Positions 61,720 to 64,000 of a stretch of DNA of 64,000 nucleotides are shown here, piece by piece. The stretch covers positions 124,001 through 188,000 of the forward strand of contig NZ_JADOET010000005.1 in assembly GCF_015645385.1 (NCBI RefSeq). The letters run 5' to 3'. The position numbers were made by a program, and so were the translations under genes. Each line of letters begins with the position of its first letter. Position 1 is the first letter of the stretch. The notes below the pieces were generated by a model, which did not search any database, was not told the origin of the DNA, and worked only from the letters and a program-made list of their open reading frames with translations. Origin of the DNA: Winogradskyella marina. GTDB taxonomy: Bacteria; Bacteroidota; Bacteroidia; Flavobacteriales; Flavobacteriaceae.

Positions 61720-62498
61720 TTCGTTTCTTCTTTAATATCTTGAACACAGCGAAAGCCTAAGTTTTTCATGGCGTATTTAGCTTTTAAGCTGCCTCTTGTG
61801 GCATAGCGCATAAAGGCTGCATAATTCATTAAATCGGTTGCATTTATAGCTGCACTTCCACAAAATAGGTTGTTGTCATTATCCATGTCTTTACGAGACT
61901 CACCTGTTATTAAAACCGAATTAAAATCTAGCGTCCACTCCCAAACCAAACCGTGTAAATCGTAAACTCCCCAAGCATTCTTAGGGGTTTCGCCAACGCT
62001 ATTTTCTTTTGTTCTTGGCGCTTCGTACCAGGCTAGTATTTTTTCGTTATAAGATGGTTTTATGCGTGCATCTTTTGTGGTTTCGTCTGCCATGGCAACA
62101 TATTCCCATTCGTCTACTGTTGGTAAACGTTTGTCTTGGCATTCGCAGTAAGCTTTGGCGGCAAACCATGATACATAATTAACCGGACTTTTAGGATTGA
62201 TAGCGTCGTTGGGTTCTAAATCGTTTTTCCAATTAGTTAAATAACTTTTGTCTGCAAAAAGCTTTACAACTTTAGATTTTGTCCACTTTGGATTCTCTTT
62301 AAGAAATTGCTGATATGCTTCAATAGTTACAGGATAGATATCCATTTTAAAATCCTGGACTTCCACAACTGTAGAGTCTCGGCCGTATAAAGGAATGTAT
62401 CGGCTACCTTCAATGACAGCCATATCTTTAGCTTGCCCAAACATAAAGGACTGTATCGCCAAGCTTACTAAGAACAAACTAAAGATTTTGGTTGTCAT
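61716..62498 (-). CDS. Exported formylglycine-generating-enzyme-like (SUMF1 fold) protein without active cysteines
   Basis: 260 residues with a signal peptide (FSLFLVSLAIQSFMFGQ). SUMF1 fold: MDIYPVTIEAYQQFLKENP, PVNYVSWFAAKAYCECQDKR, RLPTVDEWEYVA, VWEWTLDF and the final NLGFRCVQ. In true formylglycine enzymes two copper-binding cysteines lie five apart before the RY..AAR motif; aligning at ATRGSLKAKYAMKNLGFR, their places hold Asp and Ala. So it is unlikely to make formylglycine. Gene is 10 bp after nirK and its stop overlaps the SCO start. Confidence 0.8.
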   Translation of the reverse strand: MTTKIFSLFLVSLAIQSFMFGQAKDMAVIEGSRYIPLYGRDSTVVEVQDFKMDIYPVTIEAYQQFLKENPKWTKSKVVKLFADKSYLTNWKNDLEPNDAINPKSPVNYVSWFAAKAYCECQDKRLPTVDEWEYVAMADETTKDARIKPSYNEKILAWYEAPRTKENSVGETPKNAWGVYDLHGLVWEWTLDFNSVLITGESRKDMDNDNNLFCGSAAINATDLMNYAAFMRYATRGSLKAKYAMKNLGFRCVQDIKEETK

Positions 62499-62508
62499 AA
62501 CTTTGAGT

Positions 62509-63954
62509 TTATTGGTTTTTTACTTTTTCAACCATTTCTTTGGTGACTACTTCTTTAGAGTTTCCCCAACTGTTATAGACGTAAGTTAAAACGTTAGCTA
62601 CATCGTCTGAAGAAATCATTTGCTTGGTCATTACACTGTTATATGTGTCTCCATTAACTGTAATTTCACCACTTAATCCATTGACTACAACACCAATCGC
62701 ACGATTTACATCTGCATTTAAGTAATCTGAATTAGCCAAGGGTGGAAATGCATTAGGAATACCTTGACCTTCTGATTGGTGACATGCAAAGCAGGTTTGC
62801 ATATATACTTGTTTACCAAATTTCATTTGTTCATCAAATGATTTTGCCGGAATTTCAGATTCTACAATTTCGTCAGTTGTTGGCATGTTTTGTATACCAG
62901 GACCTTCAGGCAAATAAATTCCTTCTCGTATCTCACCAGAATAAATTTTCTTGTCCTCTTCACCTTCAACATTTAAGATGCCTAAAGCTCCTTTATTAAA
63001 GGCTCTAAAAATGGAATGATCTACTAAAACTAATGAACCTGGTACATCTACACGAAACTCTACAATAGATGCTCCACCTGCAGGTATCAATGTAGTTTGA
63101 ATGTTTTCATTTATTAATTCACCACCTTCTACATGTACTTTATCAAATATCTCACCAATTACATGGAAAGAAGAGACTAAGTTAGGACCTCCATTACCCA
63201 CATAAAGTCTAACAGTTTCACCAACTTTAGCGGTTAATGCATTATCTCCAGTTAATCCATCGACGCTTCCATTAAACACAACGTAATCGGCTTTTTCGTC
63301 AACTGCTTTCTGCATATCAAAAGGTTGTAATCCACGTTCACCATTTTTGCCTTTGGTGTAAAAATCACCTTGCATAACGTAATATTCTTTATCTACTGGT
63401 GGTAATCCGCCTTCTGGCTCAACAAGAATTAATCCGTACATACCGTTGGCAATGTGCATACCAACTGGTGCTGTAGCACAATGGTAAACGTAAAGTCCAG
63501 GATTTAAGGTTTTAAATGAAAATGTTTTTTCGTGTCCTGGTGCTACAAATGAAGATTCTGCTCCACCACCTGGCCCTGTAACCGCATGTAAATCGATGTT
63601 GTGAGGTAATTTATTATCTGGATGGTTAGATAATGTAAATTCCACTTCGTCACCAACGCGTGTTCTTATAAAGCTTCCAGGTACAGAACCACCAAAAGTC
63701 CAATACATGTATTTTACACCTCCTGTTAATTCGCCCTCTTGTTCAAGAATTTCCATATTAACAATGAGCTTTTTGGCTTTTCGTCTTCCTACTGGTGTTG
63801 GTACATTAGGAGGACTTGTTAATTCTGCGATCATTTCTCTACTTACAGGAATTTCTGCGGTATTAGATCCTTCTTTTTTAGCGTTCTCTTTGCAAGATGT
63901 AAAAGATAATATTCCAATTAAAAGAATACTTAAGGCTAGTTTAAAATGTTTCAT
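62509..63954 (-). CDS. nirK: Copper nitrite reductase with C-terminal cytochrome c domain
   Basis: Reduces nitrite to NO. 481 residues with a lipoprotein-type signal (LSFTSCKEN). Two cupredoxin domains: type 1 and 2 copper ligands in [12 protein letters not shown] (with the catalytic Asp), [20 protein letters not shown], and [10 protein letters not shown]; the catalytic second His is in [11 protein letters not shown] cytochrome c domain follows (about 385-470) with [20 protein letters not shown] and Met in SVMTKQM, for direct electron entry. First gene visible of the minus-strand cluster; its promoter lies mostly past the right edge. Confidence 0.95.
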   Translation of the reverse strand: MKHFKLALSILLIGILSFTSCKENAKKEGSNTAEIPVSREMIAELTSPPNVPTPVGRRKAKKLIVNMEILEQEGELTGGVKYMYWTFGGSVPGSFIRTRVGDEVEFTLSNHPDNKLPHNIDLHAVTGPGGGAESSFVAPGHEKTFSFKTLNPGLYVYHCATAPVGMHIANGMYGLILVEPEGGLPPVDKEYYVMQGDFYTKGKNGERGLQPFDMQKAVDEKADYVVFNGSVDGLTGDNALTAKVGETVRLYVGNGGPNLVSSFHVIGEIFDKVHVEGGELINENIQTTLIPAGGASIVEFRVDVPGSLVLVDHSIFRAFNKGALGILNVEGEEDKKIYSGEIREGIYLPEGPGIQNMPTTDEIVESEIPAKSFDEQMKFGKQVYMQTCFACHQSEGQGIPNAFPPLANSDYLNADVNRAIGVVVNGLSGEITVNGDTYNSVMTKQMISSDDVANVLTYVYNSWGNSKEVVTKEMVEKVKNQ

Positions 63955-64000
63955 TTTGATGTGGTTTTAGTGTTTAATTCTCTTTCAAAATTTAATTAAG

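Overview
The window comes from a low-GC member of the Bacteroidota, most likely a (probably marine) Flavobacteriaceae species. Support: a methionine synthase split into two genes, a type IX secretion (T9SS) sorting domain, TonB receptor with a partner lipoprotein, an ATP-cone fused to the NrdB subunit of ribonucleotide reductase, and promoters of the TAnnTTTG type. Genus cannot be decided from the sequence. No tRNA, rRNA, CRISPR array, integrase or insertion sequence was seen.

Layout. 1-2.8 kb: end of a uronate/KDG catabolic locus (kdgK, eda, two LacI-type regulators, two matching operator palindromes). 3-10 kb: a DMT transporter, then a methionine operon on the minus strand (metZ, metH-N, metH-C, metF) behind a SAM-I riboswitch with its own terminator. 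10-18 kb: HupE-like protein, dCMP deaminase, S41 protease, a half-size flavoprotein, MarC, a DUF3109 protein and a LytS/LytTR-type two-component pair. 18-22 kb: nrdB-nrdA. 22-23 kb: an orphan phage-type BRO protein. 23-33 kb: OmpA-like lipoprotein, Pit phosphate transporter, YwqK-like protein, TonB receptor and beta-helix lipoprotein; three transcription units here carry 11-bp-phased TGTTA repeats that look like PHO boxes. 32-46 kb: housekeeping genes (dgt, dxs, tadA, csp, aspS), an M36 peptidase and two tandem ClC channels. 46-54 kb: a TetR-controlled RND efflux operon. 53.8-64 kb: a nitrite/nitric-oxide module: Rrf2 regulator, Ric, a His-rich membrane protein, hemerythrin, a universal stress protein and a flavin-binding protein on plus; nirK (with fused cytochrome c), a formylglycine-enzyme-like protein, SCO and a porin on minus.

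How parts work together. The nirK side should reduce nitrite to NO, with SCO as likely copper chaperone. The Rrf2 gene and ric share an identical inverted repeat, GGATAA-2-TTATCC, which is a good candidate operator for a NO- or iron-sulfur-responsive circuit; ric and the hemerythrin/His-rich membrane pair would then deal with NO damage. A FNR/CRP-like site, TGAT-4-ATCA, lies before the stress protein. Around 27-32.5 kb, phased repeats before pit, the YwqK-like gene and the lipoprotein/TonB pair suggest a phosphate-starvation regulon and let me propose that the TonB pair imports a phosphorus-containing substrate.

The most original leads are the PHO-like repeat arrays, the Rrf2 operator pair with the unrecognised His-rich membrane protein, the cysteine-less formylglycine-enzyme-like protein beside nirK, and a family of short hairpin repeats at gene ends, one of which is inserted in frame inside metH. 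All functional assignments are by eye from motifs; no database search was run.
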